A DNA stretch of 64,000 nucleotides. It comes from Chrysophaeum taylorii (lineage: Eukaryota > Sar > Pelagophyceae > Pelagomonadales > Pelagomonadaceae). The notes under the pieces were generated by a model that had not been told where the DNA came from, did not search any database, and saw nothing but the letters and a program-made list of their open reading frames with translations. Location: NCBI GenBank assembly GCA_029834535.1, contig JAQMWT010000340.1:186001-250000 (forward strand). The letters run 5' to 3'. This document shows, piece after piece, positions 21,637-32,633 of the stretch. The translations under genes were made by a program, and so were the position numbers. Position 1 is the stretch's first letter. Every line of letters starts with the position of its first letter.

Positions 21637-22459
21637 AACATCTGTCGATTAGTAGTTAGGACAGACAGACAAACATCTGTCGATTAGTAGTTAGGACAAG
21701 TGCAGGCCAGTAAGTTCGCCAGTAAGTTCACCTGGTCCCAATCTCTAACCCCAGTAAGTTCACCTGGTCCCAGTAAGTTCACCTAGTCCCAATCTCTAAC
21801 CCCAGTAAGTTCGGCGTAAGCCCACTCGTGCTCACATCCACTCACCCCACTCTCCTTCGAGCTCGTCGCTCTCACCTCCGCCAATCTAAGCTGCTTTGAT
21901 CCGTACACGCCGCTAGCCCTTGCGTTCACTCTAAAAACCCCAGTAAGTTCACTTGGTCCCAGTAAGTTCACCTGGTCACTTAGTTCACCTAGTCCCAATC
22001 TCAAACCTCAGTAAGTTCACGTGGTCCCAGTAAGTTCACCTACCGTGCGCGTGTAGACGCCGGGAGGGGGCTTATCGGTATTGCGCAGCACGTGTGGGGT
22101 AGGGTGGAGTCGTCGAAAGAACTCCGACGCCTCGTCTCCGGGAAAAAAAGGCCGCGGTCATGCGCGCGGCGTTGTCAGCATCGACAACATCGTTTCGACG
22201 GGGCGTGAGAATGGCGCGCTGAAAGAGCCGCCGCGGCTCGTGGAAATAGTCTGCGAGGTCGCCGTAGACGGCTTGGAGGATCACTGTCTGGCTCTCGCAC
22301 CTACCTGATCCTTACTCTCGCGCCTACCTGATCCTTACCCTAAATCGAGGGACAAACAGACAGACAAACAAACAAACAGACAGACAAACATCTGTCGATT
22401 AGTAGTTAGGACAGACAAACAAACAAACAGACAGACAAACATCTGTCGATTAGTAGTTA
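16568..22459 (-). mobile_element. Tandem array of six Helitron-helicase-fragment units
   Basis: Units of about 0.8-1.1 kb start near 16568, 17573, 18559, 19573, 20593 and 21697, each opening with CAAGTGCAGGCCAGTAAG. On the plus strand each has a GTAAGTTCACCT minisatellite, then the coding remnant, then a GACA/AACA tract ending in CGATTAGTAGTTAGGA, which joins the next unit directly (unit 6 ends in an altered TTAAG next to the hAT element). Read on the minus strand the remnant gives ILQAVYGDLADYFHDPRRLF, RAILTPRRNDVVDADNARM, LRNLDPSHGHCNGTRYMIDR, TINKSQGQTPREVGVLLPKP and FCHVQLYVALCR, in several frames. These match the C-terminal part of Helitron/PIF1 helicases (INKSQGQT and QLYVALSR motifs). 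The Walker A and B part and the Rep domain are absent, so the units are non-coding. Units 2 and 3 share a private deletion; unit 6 has lost the INKSQG part. Confidence 0.8.
17399..17507 (+). mobile_element. Short 3' tail of a retroelement inside a Helitron-type unit
   Basis: The sequence from TACTTATCTCCGCCCGTCAG to GTCGACATTTAAAGACA interrupts the GACA-rich tract of unit 1. The same 3' tail ends the relics at 28.8-29.3, 58.3-58.7, 59.64 and 60.75-61.29 kb. GACA-type repeat lies on both sides. Confidence 0.7.
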
Positions 22460-22466
22460 AGATTAC

Positions 22467-25390
22467 CAGCGTTGGGAATTCACTGGGCTCACTTCACTAG
22501 GTTCACTGAATTTGGTTCACTTCACTTCACTTCACTTCACTGAAAATTTTCGTCCGAAGTCCAATGTTCACTTCACGTTCATTCACTTTGGCTGACGGCC
22601 AAGTCTGATGAGCGAAGTCGAGCCGCGCTACCTGGAGGTGGAGGATAATGTTGATGATGAGGAGGAATTAAAACGCGGTGTTAACAGAAGGAGGAAGTTC
22701 ACAAGAACGAGCCGATTGCGACGTCGATGTTGTGACGTGGAACACACCCGGCAAAAGTGGACGAACATCCAGGTTTTTCCAAGGTGTGGGACTGCGTGCG
22801 TCGACTGAAGGAAAATCATCCTGGCCGCGTCAGTGGGAAGGCGACGCATGTGTGTATCCGGTGCTGGGAGCGCCTGAAGGTGACGAGAGACTTCAAGAAA
22901 GGCACATGGCAGACGACCAAGCCTCTTGCCCACTTCAAGGCTGCGCATCCGGAGGACGAGCTGGGACGTCAACAGCTCACCAAGAAACATAAGACAGACC
23001 AAGAAAAAGAGGGCGTGATGACGGCCGCGGGCGTTGTGGCAGGCTCGAAGGGTAAATCGGATGTTACGAGATACTTCATGGCCATGCCCAGCCAGGCAAA
23101 GCACTCTTCCCAGATGGCGCTCTCAGCTCGGCACTACGTGTACACGTCGCAGCGGATTTCCAAGCGCACCTTCGACTGACGACGAAGATCATCGCAACCT
23201 AATTGAGGCGTAGTATTACCGCGGCGGTGGCGGGAAAGGCAATGCCCGTTCATGACTCGAAAGGCGCTGTTTGAATGGGTGGACGCTGAATATCGTTGCT
23301 TTGTTCGAATCTTGAAGCACGTCGCTACGGAGTGTTATGAAGCGGCGGCTTTCGGCAATCCATTCGCCCAGGTGCTGCATGACGGCGGGACACTCAAGGA
23401 TAAGTTCAAGCGACAGGCCATTGGCCTATCCTTCATCTGGCGCGATTGGAGTGGCGTTGAGACGGTGTGCGTGGGCCTCGTTCCAGCTGACGACGGAACC
23501 GATTCCGGCACGGCTTCTCTGCTCCGTCCTGTGGTCGCAGAGCGTGAGAGAATCGACATCAATTTGGCGGCCGCAACCATTGTTCAAGACCGGGCTGCAA
23601 TTGGCGTCGCCGAAGAATTTTTTGTTGAGGTCGAAGCATGTGACATGCATGATATCTCAAAAATCTCTTCAGCGGCATGTGGCGACTTGAAACGATCCAG
23701 AGGCAAGCAGGTGATCAATCCATTCCCAGCTGGCCAGGAGCTGCTGAACAGTGCCCACGATGGAGCCAAGTACTTCTCTTACGGCACACGTTTGAAGGAT
23801 CTGCATGCGCTTTTGCCATTACAGCCGGAGAAATCTCCGAAGCTCAAGCTCGACCTCATAAATAAGACGAGGTTCCGGGCGCGATACCAACTTATTCGTT
23901 CCTTGCTGCGTATGCACCACGTGCTCAAACTGTACACGGCTAGCAACATTAGACTCCCCTGGACAATCAGTGATGAGCAATGGGTGGCGTTGGCTGATTT
24001 CGAGGCGATTTTTGCTATAACAGACGAGGCCGTTGTTTTCGTGCAACATGAACGCGTATACATGGGGGCGTGCGCCGTATTGAGCAAGCACAACATGATC
24101 GAGTCTCTGCGAGCTGGGACGCTAGGAGTCATTGATCTCCCGAACATAACTGCGAAATCCATGCCACGTAGGACTGTCGATGTTGACGACCTCAGCGAGA
24201 CCGGCAAAATCTGTCTTGAGCGGGCTATTATTCTCGAATGTGAGCGTCGGTTTCGCGGGAATAATGAAAACTACGTACGTCACTTCAACTACGAATTCAA
24301 CGATCGCGAGCTGATTACCTTCCTTCTTGACTTTCGGACTATCAACTGCCGGCACCTGTTTTCCAATCAGAGAGCTCAGGCCAGGAAGTTGCTCAAGCAC
24401 AAGAATATGTGATTTACGCACGGACTGCATTCCACAACGAAAAGGCAAAGACTTCCTCCGAGTCTGCGCCGCCCTCCGAGCCTGCGCCTGCCCGCAATCT
24501 CTTGGCGGCACTCGACGCACCCGGCGCTTGGGACGACATTAGTGGCGACGTACCTTCTTTTGCTATGCCTGAGAACCAGATGCCCGATTTCAATGTGGAG
24601 TTTGAACAGGCCTTCACTCAATGGATCAGGCTCTCGAGATCGCCCAACTGGAAAGTGCATTATCCTGAACTTGAGAAGAAGGATGAAGCCGGCTTCTCAA
24701 CAGACCTGGCTGTGCTCGACGTTGGAAAGCTGTATCGACCGCTCACCAAGGTGCAGTATGGGTTCCTTCCGGACATGGCGAGAGCCTCTAAGGGTTTTTT
24801 CAATTGGTACACATGGCGCGCAGAGCTACTGTGAGCGCTGCCTGAGCATTGGAAATCTTGTCCTGACCGAGGGAAAGAAACACGTTGCTCGGCGCGGACG
24901 AGACGGACAAAGTTGCCTTACTGCGCATGAACAAGAATTTCATTGCGGCGGCCCGGATTAAGTACAGGGACCTCGGACACGAGACCGAGTTTTTCAAAAA
25001 CGCCGAGAGCACCATGATTCCCCGAAGACTCTTCGGAGATGGAGGTTGATGAGGAATAACCAGACGAAGATACCGAGGTCGGTCGTTCACATCGCCTAAA
25101 GTAAGAAACACTGAACCCCATCCACGGCAACTCCTCCTTCGCCCCAAAACGCGAATGAATCTAAGAGCACCAGACCTAGGAGGCAATAGCGCACGGGGGG
25201 CACCGAACTGACGGGGCGCGGCAGTGATCGGCGCTGGCGTTAAAAAAAAAAAAAAAAAGTGGCGTTCACTTAACAAAGGTTCACTATGGCCACGTAGGGT
25301 GACGTGTTCACTTCAAATCACTTCAACAAAAATATTGCGTGGCTGGTGAAGTGGTTCACGTTCACTTGCTGAAGTGAATTCCCCAACGCT
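22467..25390 (+). mobile_element. hAT-family DNA transposon, copy 1
   Basis: The left end is CAGCGTTGGGAATTCACT and the right end, read inward, is AGCGTTGGGGAATTCACTT, so the element has terminal inverted repeats of about 17 bp with one mismatch or gap and the usual hAT CAGxGxTG-like start. Subterminal TTCACTTCAC repeats follow on both sides. It inserted at or next to the end of the last Helitron-type unit. I could not find an exact 8-bp target duplication for this copy. Copy 2 at 32.6-35.6 kb is closely similar over most of the length. Confidence 0.85.
22608..25050 (+). pseudogene. hAT transposase, frameshifted (copy 1)
   Basis: The coding region is split over several frames. Around 22757-22960 it has a BED-type zinc finger: a Trp-containing start (SKVWDCVRRLKENHPG), CIRC and, about 35 residues on, HFKAAHP. 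The central domain is an uninterrupted 386-codon frame (23252-24412) starting MTRKALFEWVDAEYRCFVRI. A frame change near 24395 separates it from the next block (24409-24834) containing WKVHYPEL and YGFLPDMARA. The last block, in a third frame, reads LLRMNKNFIAAARIKYRDLG and corresponds to the hAT dimerisation end. Compared with copy 2, this copy has two extra bases near 24393 that break the frame. A stop near 23209 is shared by both copies, so it is either ancestral or lies in an intron. Confidence 0.8.
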
Positions 25391-25538
25391 AATAACGCAT
25401 CGCTCGTGAGCTTTTATTTCAGCAGGCAAAAGAACTTGCAACGGGGGCTCAATTGTCGCCCACGAAGCCGAAGCAGCAACCTAGGTCAATCAAGCGCGTC
25501 GTCGTCGGGATAGTGGTCGCTCAATATCCCAAGCTGCG

Positions 25539-27557
25539 TTATGGATTCGAGCTTCCCTCCAGATCGAGGCCAAATGCCCAACCGCACTGTGTCCAGTTCA
25601 GAAGTTGGTCGTAGACGTATGGGAGGTGGGGCGAGAATGCTTTGGTCATGTTGTAATACTCGAGGTTGGTGAGGAAGGGCTTTGGCTGGTCTTCGAGGAT
25701 GTTCGCGAACGGAATTATGTCGTTTTCTCGATGGCCGGAGCAGGTGGCCGACTTGTTCTTGTACGGGATATCTTCGGATCTAGTCGCGTTTGACCAGTCG
25801 TAGTAGAAGTTGTTTCCTGTCACTACTTGCCATGTCTGATCAAAATACCACAGCCCCGTATCGTTGAGGAACCGCAGTTGTTGCAGAAAGCGTTCCTGCA
25901 TGCCGTGGATCAACCAAAAAGTTGGGTCCGTCGGCGAGCCGTCGGTAGTGGCCGTCCCGACGTGACCACCGTTAGCGACTTGCCGTAGCACGATGTCCCA
26001 GATACTCGAGTTGTGGTTCGAGTCGTCGAACGTAGCACCAGCCATCGCGGAATATAAGCTGAGGGCACCGGTCGTATTGAGAATGTCCCAAGCCGACAGT
26101 CCAGAGTAGTGCTTTTCGAGGCGCGGGCGCGAAAGGTTGCAGGTGCAATCGACTGCAGGCGTGTCGGGCGCGCAGAACTTGGGACACTCGACGATGCCCA
26201 TGCGCCACAGCATCTTCGTGATGGCGTTGCTTGCCGACGAGACGTTATACATGTGCTCGTTGAACGAGCCCTGCTCCGCCTCGATCTCGGGTACGTAGTT
26301 CCAGTAGCCGCCGATCATACCATGCACGGGCGAGTGCAAGGTCGAGGCGATCGAATTCATGGCTAAACCGTACGCGCGGGAACTCGACATCACGCCGCTG
26401 AATTCTGCGCATCCGAAGTGAGGAACGTTCACGACGTTGGCCAAGCCGTAGACTTGCTGCGAGCGTGTCAAAAAAGGACTGGGGTTGGTGTTCCACGGGA
26501 CTGTGAGCAAGCCGTACGCATTTCTGTCCTGCATCTCAACCCTCGTGCTCTTTCGGATCGGGAGGAAGGCGAAGCGACCCGAGTCGAGGATGTTGAGACT
26601 GTTGTTCGGCTCGACCGTCGAAAACCAATCGGACGACCACAGGACCGACTCAGCAAAGCAGCAGTCGCGCGTCGCGTCTTCTATGGTGAAGTCCCAATAC
26701 GCAACCACGACCCGCTCGTCGATCGCCTGGAGTGTCTGTTCGTACCGCCTCGTGAACGACGCGTGCATGTTCAAAAATCCCGAACCAGCGTGCCAGTGGT
26801 CGCAGCTCCGACTGGCGGACCAAAACTGATGTTGTGTTGTGAACCAATCCGTCGACCTGTACCTGGCGCCGTACTTCTGCCTGCCAACCGCATCGGGCAC
26901 CGCGTGGGTCACCGCTATAGCGTCGATGAACCGTGCCCGGTCGTCCGAGGCGAGGTCTCGAATCTCGCGACGCACGTATTTACCAACCAGCTCAAACTCT
27001 ACGATCATTCCCGTCGCCGTCGTCGCGCTCAACCAATAACTCCCAACCCTCGTGGCCATCACGTCTAGCTCACACCCGCCCCTGTCGACAACGACCAATT
27101 CCTCGGACACTTCGCACGACTCGGCGTCGTTCGCCTCGAGACGCGTCTCCTGAAAAAGCTCGAGGATGATGCCCTCGTACAATCCGTTGGCGATCGGTCG
27201 CCCCAGATCTCGCTCGTAGCGGTTCGAGGCGATCACGCACACCCCGTCCTCGCAGTAGCGCTGGACCCCCTCTCGAAGCGCCGCCCGGTCCGAGTACAGC
27301 TCGATCGCGCCCTTACGGCGCGCGTAAGCGACAGCATATCCCAGCAAGCCGAGGCACGCGTACGTGGTGAGGCGAAATAGAGCCGCGCCCACGGCCGGTC
27401 GCGCCTCTTTGGCGACGCGTGCAACGCGCGTGCCCACGCCTGCTGGCCGCGCAACAAGCTCGTCCGCTTTGTCGACCGCACCGTACGTCGACCGATGCGA
27501 ACCCTCATCGACGACCGCCCCGTACACGCTGTGCGCGGCCTTGGCGAGCTCCGTCAT
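25539..27557 (-). CDS. Tyrosinase-domain type-3 copper protein, membrane-anchored
   Basis: Probable copper oxidase acting on phenols. The 672-residue protein has a short N-terminal region, one likely TM helix (about 60-79, FRLTTYACLGLLGYAVAYA), then an extracytoplasmic-type region rich in Cys and N-glycosylation sequons. CuA ligands are visible as His256 and His265 in HWHAGSGFLNMHASFTRRYE, with His243 a candidate for the first ligand. CuB has HSPVH (His408, His412) and the late DPTFWLIHGM (His551), which matches the family pattern DPxFWLHH apart from one residue. It lies alone between mobile elements. Function in this organism is unknown; pigment, phenol oxidation and defence are possible. 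The family is well supported, the substrate is not. Confidence 0.85.
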   Translation of the reverse strand: MTELAKAAHSVYGAVVDEGSHRSTYGAVDKADELVARPAGVGTRVARVAKEARPAVGAALFRLTTYACLGLLGYAVAYARRKGAIELYSDRAALREGVQRYCEDGVCVIASNRYERDLGRPIANGLYEGIILELFQETRLEANDAESCEVSEELVVVDRGGCELDVMATRVGSYWLSATTATGMIVEFELVGKYVRREIRDLASDDRARFIDAIAVTHAVPDAVGRQKYGARYRSTDWFTTQHQFWSASRSCDHWHAGSGFLNMHASFTRRYEQTLQAIDERVVVAYWDFTIEDATRDCCFAESVLWSSDWFSTVEPNNSLNILDSGRFAFLPIRKSTRVEMQDRNAYGLLTVPWNTNPSPFLTRSQQVYGLANVVNVPHFGCAEFSGVMSSSRAYGLAMNSIASTLHSPVHGMIGGYWNYVPEIEAEQGSFNEHMYNVSSASNAITKMLWRMGIVECPKFCAPDTPAVDCTCNLSRPRLEKHYSGLSAWDILNTTGALSLYSAMAGATFDDSNHNSSIWDIVLRQVANGGHVGTATTDGSPTDPTFWLIHGMQERFLQQLRFLNDTGLWYFDQTWQVVTGNNFYYDWSNATRSEDIPYKNKSATCSGHRENDIIPFANILEDQPKPFLTNLEYYNMTKAFSPHLPYVYDQLLNWTQCGWAFGLDLEGSSNP

Positions 27558-27742
27558 CCTGGTCCAAGCGATTTTTATTATGAGGTCTTTCTCCTTGAGT
27601 CCTTTGCGGGCCTTGCGTTAACGAACGCCGCCTTTTTTTTTCCGCAGCAGCCGTAGAACAAGATTCGACATAATATGACGTATCGACGTTGAACGTGCGT
27701 TCTTGAGAAAACCTACCTACCTACTCGTTTTTTTACACATAC

Positions 27743-28811
27743 CGAGTGCAGGCCAGTAAGTTCACCACCTAGTCCCAATCTCTAACCCCAGCAAGTTCAC
27801 CTGTTTCTGTTAAGTTCACCTAGTCCCAATCTCTAACCCCAGCAAATTCGGCGTAAACCCAATCTCTAACCCCAGTAAGTTCGGCGTAAACTCACACCCA
27901 CTCTCCTTTGAGCTCGTCGCTCTCACCCCCGCCAATCTAAGCTGCTTTGATCCGCACACTCCGCTAACCTTTTAGTTCTCTCTAAAAGCCCCAGTAAGTT
28001 CACACTTGGTCTCAGTAAGTTCACCTGGTCACTCAGCTCACCTAGTCCCAATCTCCAACCCCAGTAAGTTCACCTGGTTCCAGTAAGTTCACCTACAGTG
28101 CGCGTGTAGACGCCGCGAGGGGGCTTATCAGTATTGCACAGCACGTGTGGGGTAGCGTGGAGTCGTCGACCCAGATGAGTATATCCTCGGGGATGCCGAT
28201 CGACAGAGAGCCACGTAGAGCTGGACGTGGCAGAAGACGGGCTTGGGAAAGAGGACGCCGACCTCGCGGGGCGTCTGGCCCTGGCTCTTGTTGATCGTTT
28301 GGCGTAGGCGGGCCTCAAGCGATACAGGTTGGAGGAGCCTCGGTGACAACGACACGATCGATCATGTATCTGGTACCGTTGCAGTGGCCGTGCGACGGGT
28401 CGAGGTTGCGAAGACATTAAGCTCGCGATCAAAGTCAGCATGCCGTTGGTTGTCAGGGAGTCGAAAACTCTACTGTAAAGAGCGAGGCGTCGTCTTCCGA
28501 CCCAGCCTAGTCAGCCGAAAAGAACTCCGACGCCTCGTCTCCGGGAAAAAAAGGCCGCGGTCATGCGCGCGTTGTCAGCATCGACAACATCGTTTCGACG
28601 GGGCGTGAGAATGGCGCGCTGAAAGAGCCGCCGCGGGTCGTGGAAATAGTCTGCGAGGTCGCCGTAGACGGCTTGGAGGATCACTGTCTGGCTCTCGCGC
28701 CTACCTGATCCTTACTCTCGCGCCTACCTGATCCTTACCCTAAATCGAGGGACAAACAGACAGACAAACAAACAGACAGACAGACAAACATCTGTCGATT
28801 AGTAGTTAGGA
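27743..28811 (-). mobile_element. Solo Helitron-helicase-fragment unit
   Basis: Same layout as the units at 16.6-22.5 kb, opening with GAGTGCAGGCCAGTAAG and ending in CGATTAGTAGTTAGGA. The minus strand shows RQTINKSQGQTPREVGVL, KPVFCHVQLYVALCR and ILQAVYGDLADYF-type segments in broken frames. Confidence 0.8.
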
Positions 28812-29356
28812 CACCCACGTCCTCTCTTCGCCTGCCCCACGCCTCGGCGATGACCCCGACTAGGTCCCGCGTACTTATCTCCGCCCGTCAGGCACATCCC
28901 TCATACCCCACAAACCCACCCACATCCTTCATGCCCCACACACACCCCCCTCTTAGCAGTCGACATTTAAAGACAGACACCCACCTGTCCTCTCTTCGCC
29001 TGCCCCACGCCTCGGCGATGACCCCGACTAGGTCCCGCGTACTTATCTCCGCCCGTCAGGCACATCCCTCATACCCCACAAACCCACCCACATCCTTCAT
29101 GCTCCCCACACACACCCCCCTCTTAGCAGTCGACATTTAAAGACAAAATGCCCCCCACACACACCCCCCTCTTAGCAGTCGACATTTAAAGACAAAAACC
29201 ACCCACATCCTTCACGCACCACACACACACCCCCCTCTTAGCAGTCGACCTTTACAGACAAACAACCACCCACATCCTTCATGCACCACACACACACCCC
29301 CCTCTTAGCAGCCCACCTTTAAAGACAAACGAACATCTGCCGATTAGTAGTAAGGA
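28812..29356 (+). mobile_element. Five consecutive 5'-truncated retroelement tails
   Basis: Five segments end at about 28974, 29145, 29195, 29260 and 29327, each with a CTCTTAGCAGTCGACATTTAAAGACA-like terminus (positions given, last two copies diverged). Their left ends differ: the first two begin with the CTCTTCGCCTGCCCC part, the next at CCCCCCACACAC, the last two at CCACCCACATCC. The series ends in a second copy of the Helitron-unit terminus (GATTAGTAGTAAGGA). Confidence 0.7.
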
Positions 29357-31264
29357 TACCTTGGGAGGAATTTAGTAGGTGTGATGATGACAAGTAGCGA
29401 AACCCCAATTAATAATTGCCAGTGGCCTATGAATCCCTGAAAGAGGCTCTCTCTCACCTGCGCGATGATGGCTCACCGGCGGCGTTGGAGTCGGCGCACC
29501 CGGGCCACGGTCAACGGGGTGTCTCGGTCGATGTCCAGGCCTTCCTGGACAACTGAGGTGCTCTATGGGGAGCCGATTCTCGCCGGCGAAGTAGAGAGCG
29601 AGGCGGCAGTGGCTGCATGTCAGTGTCGGTGCGGGCGTTGAATTGCACAGGCTGCCTATGACATGGAATTGTGAACCATAGGTAATCAATCAGCCGCACC
29701 GTTATGGTTGGGACAGAAGAAAGGGGTTGGGCATTGTGGTTGGTCGGGGGGTACACACCGCGTTGGCCTGATGATTTCTCAATCCGCGACGCCGCTGGTT
29801 GTCGTCGTCGGCGGCTTTGGAGCTGTTTGTGTACTCAAGTACGTCGGCGGGGGATGCAACCAACACTTTGCCGTGGTTATCGAGCGCATCGGCGCTGCCG
29901 CCGCCGCGCGTCTCGCGCTAAGTCTGGTCGAAGCTCGCCTGCCTGAAAAATCACTTGGCATCGCCGTAAACTTTCAGCGAGTTGTCAGCCGCGTCGCTGT
30001 CTCTTGAGGACTAGGATCACCGATCGGCACCGTCTCGATGCAGCCTAGCAGAGTCATCCGACCGCACCCTTTCTCGCCAATCAGTGTCGAAAAAACGGTG
30101 TCGCTCGAACGCGCTCGTCGTTGACCCATTCGCCGCGGGCACGATTCGCGCTTCCGGTCCGCTAGTTGATCTTATTATAGTTTATTCTTCGCCCTTGTTC
30201 GTCTGCCTCTTCATCTTATTAAATAGCTTTATTGCAGTTTTTTCTATCATCTGCATTGGTGGAGAAAGTCTTGCGTTTCGGGTCCGTATAGAAGGTACGA
30301 GGTGAAGGGCGCGGGGTCGTTGGTTGCTTGACGCAACGCCTCCGAGAAGTTCGCGGCGACACAGCCGGCCATCACAGACACAAGGATCCGTCGTGTTATG
30401 CTGCGAGCCTGTTTACGTTGCTTTTTGGCGAATTTATTTTTAAAATGATCTACGTTTGCGAACGGATCGTAATATGTTCCTGTGACTTCAAGGACTTTTG
30501 ACTTGATGCTTCATTTGGACTGGACTACTCCGCACTTTGTTGTGGAAATATACGATTTACCATTCATGCGTCAATTTTCAGCCGCGAACTTTCTGAGATG
30601 CAAAAGTGACATCAACACCAAGGAGCGGCGCGAAATGAGATTCTTATTGAAACGCAAACTATCTCTGTTCGATTCCGCGCTGCCTCAACGCGCTCGCTCG
30701 CTCGCTCGCTCGCTCGCCGCGGTTGATTGTCTGTCAGAGAGTCGAAGGTGGCGAACACGAGGAGGAACGGCATGGTAGTTAGTATACGCACATTTCGTTC
30801 GACCGTGCATCCGACAAGCTCAGGCCGTCTCCAAGTCCGAGAGAGACGCTATAGCTGAAGAAGTCGAATGGGCCCTTTTCGATGTACGTCCGTCTCCGAG
30901 TCCAACACCCGTGCACGAACGCGCATGCACATAGAAAAAGCTGCGGTGATGATAGAGATGACTTGAGGCACTTGAATGAATAAATAAATACGGCACTGCT
31001 GACTCGCCCACGCACTCAGGCACAAAAAAAAACAGGCCAGATATGCTCTCGAAAACAAAGCCAACGAGGTCACAGACAATTAACACCCCCATCCAGAAAC
31101 GTCGGAGCATCAGCACGTAGCTGACCACGAGGGGAGTCGTTTATGCTTTCTGTCGGGCGGCTGTTCTACACGAGACCAGACGCCCGCAGACATGGAACTC
31201 GGAGCAGAGTGGGGTTCTTGGTCGACACAATAGTTTAGACCGACTACTTCGCCACAGACCGGGC
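29357..31264. other. 1.9 kb without a recognisable gene
   Basis: Short open frames exist at 29708-30007 (+), 30084-30305 (+), 30482-30778 (+) and 30820-31128 (-), none with a start context, domain or homologue I recognise. The frame at 30084 contains one hydrophobic stretch (LFVCLFILLNSFIAVFSII) that could be a membrane helix, perhaps from a decayed channel-like gene. A GCTCGC run lies near 30695-30720. Most of this looks like decayed sequence. Confidence 0.4.
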
Positions 31265-32527
31265 CTACGTGACGGTGTCGCAAATTGTAGGTCTGAGCTG
31301 AGATCCGAGCGTCGTGGAGCCGTCATCCACAGATAGAGCCAAAATGAGATCTCGGGAGGCGTTAGGGGAAAGGGAGTAGTTGAGTCGCTCCATCGATTCG
31401 GAGTCGAGGTGCGGGTGGAGGGACGAGCCAGGTGTGCCGACCATGCTGACCTCCATGAGATCGGAACCAGGCTTGTCGTCGTGCGTTTCGTCATCTCCCA
31501 GGTTCACCATCGACGACGCCAAAAAGATACAGTGGTCGAACGAGGCGCGCGCGAAGTCGCAGCAGCACGGGCTCGTAGCGTGATTTTTATTAACGGCAAA
31601 AAAGAGAACTGCGCTCCAAATGCATACGATCCAACTGATCACCCACCAGATGCTTCTGGCATAGTCCGCGACGGTGCATGTCGGCTGTAGGCACGTGTAG
31701 AGCCCTTCGGCGAAAATTTCCGGTACGAGAATAAGAATAACGTATAAAAGAAAAGTGACCACGACAACGAAGAGGCCCACGAGCCTCAAGAGGATGCTAC
31801 GACGCACCTGCTCGTTTGTGGTGGTGAGGTCGTGCGGACTATGCCTCAGTTCGGCGCGGACGCGGAGAGCGTGACGAAAGCACACGCCGATAGTCGCGGC
31901 CTCGACCGCGCCGGCGCCAAAATGCCACACGAGCTCAAAGATCCTGTTCATGCAGCCGGGTCGGCCTCGCTTCGGAACGGCGTACCACGTCATGAGTGCG
32001 TAGAACGTCGCGTGGTGCGCTGCGAGGAAGACGGCGACTGCGAACGTTCCGCGGAATTCGAACCGACGGTCCCGAGCGTCGTCCGCGGTCGATATTCTAA
32101 AGTTCGAATAGGCCGCGAGGACCTTGTGGTACGCGCTCATAATCTGGATCAGGGCGAGGTCCATAAAGAAACGGATCCCCGGCAAGGCAACCCCTAGCAC
32201 CGCCACCGGCAGCCGCCGCGCGACTCCGTTCGGGTCGACGCACGCGACTAACAAAATGAGCGCCGCGCACGAGCAGTAAAACACCGAACGCTCGAAGTCG
32301 TTCCACGACCCTCCGCGCCGCCGGCTCGCGCGCAGAATGCGCAACAGACACACGAGTGCACACGCCGTGATCGCCTCGGTCACTCCCAACACCACGAATT
32401 CCCAGGGAGTCACCAGCTCGACCCAATGCCGCCCACACCGCATCCCGTACGCGAACCACGGGCACGGTCTGGAGCATATTGTCCACGTCTCCGAACACGG
32501 CCGAACGGCCCACTCGGCCTCATCCAT
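31265..32527 (-). CDS. Seven-TM protein of an unrecognised local family (paralogue A)
   Basis: A 420-residue protein with about seven hydrophobic helices and a ~100-residue cytoplasmic-type tail rich in Ser and Asp. Family motifs shared with the paralogue at 43.9 kb are AVxPCS near the start, WNDFE after helix 1, a Val-Asp-Pro followed by RRLP, SAYHxVL, AAxHxTFYA, VWHFGxG and a NExVRRxIL loop, then EGxYxCxQPxC in a Cys-containing loop before the last helix. The first and last Cys pairs suggest disulfides on the outer face. I do not recognise the family; a distant THH1/TOM1-type or GPCR-like protein is possible. A hAT element is inserted about 107 bp upstream of its start codon. Confidence 0.75.
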   Translation of the reverse strand: MDEAEWAVRPCSETWTICSRPCPWFAYGMRCGRHWVELVTPWEFVVLGVTEAITACALVCLLRILRASRRRGGSWNDFERSVFYCSCAALILLVACVDPNGVARRLPVAVLGVALPGIRFFMDLALIQIMSAYHKVLAAYSNFRISTADDARDRRFEFRGTFAVAVFLAAHHATFYALMTWYAVPKRGRPGCMNRIFELVWHFGAGAVEAATIGVCFRHALRVRAELRHSPHDLTTTNEQVRRSILLRLVGLFVVVVTFLLYVILILVPEIFAEGLYTCLQPTCTVADYARSIWWVISWIVCIWSAVLFFAVNKNHATSPCCCDFARASFDHCIFLASSMVNLGDDETHDDKPGSDLMEVSMVGTPGSSLHPHLDSESMERLNYSLSPNASRDLILALSVDDGSTTLGSQLRPTICDTVT

Positions 32528-32633
32528 CGCCGGCGACGGCGCTGCGCCCTCTCCTATTACCCAACATTCTTTAATGACGGTTCAAACATTTTGCCACCAC
32601 GACAAATTGTTGTAAAATTTTCACGTAACTTTC

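Noticed and set aside
16568-22459. CRISPR-like look of the short GTAAGTTCACCT repeats
   Set aside because: The spacing is irregular, the intervening sequence is itself repeated, the organism is eukaryotic and there are no cas genes. It is a minisatellite inside a mobile unit.
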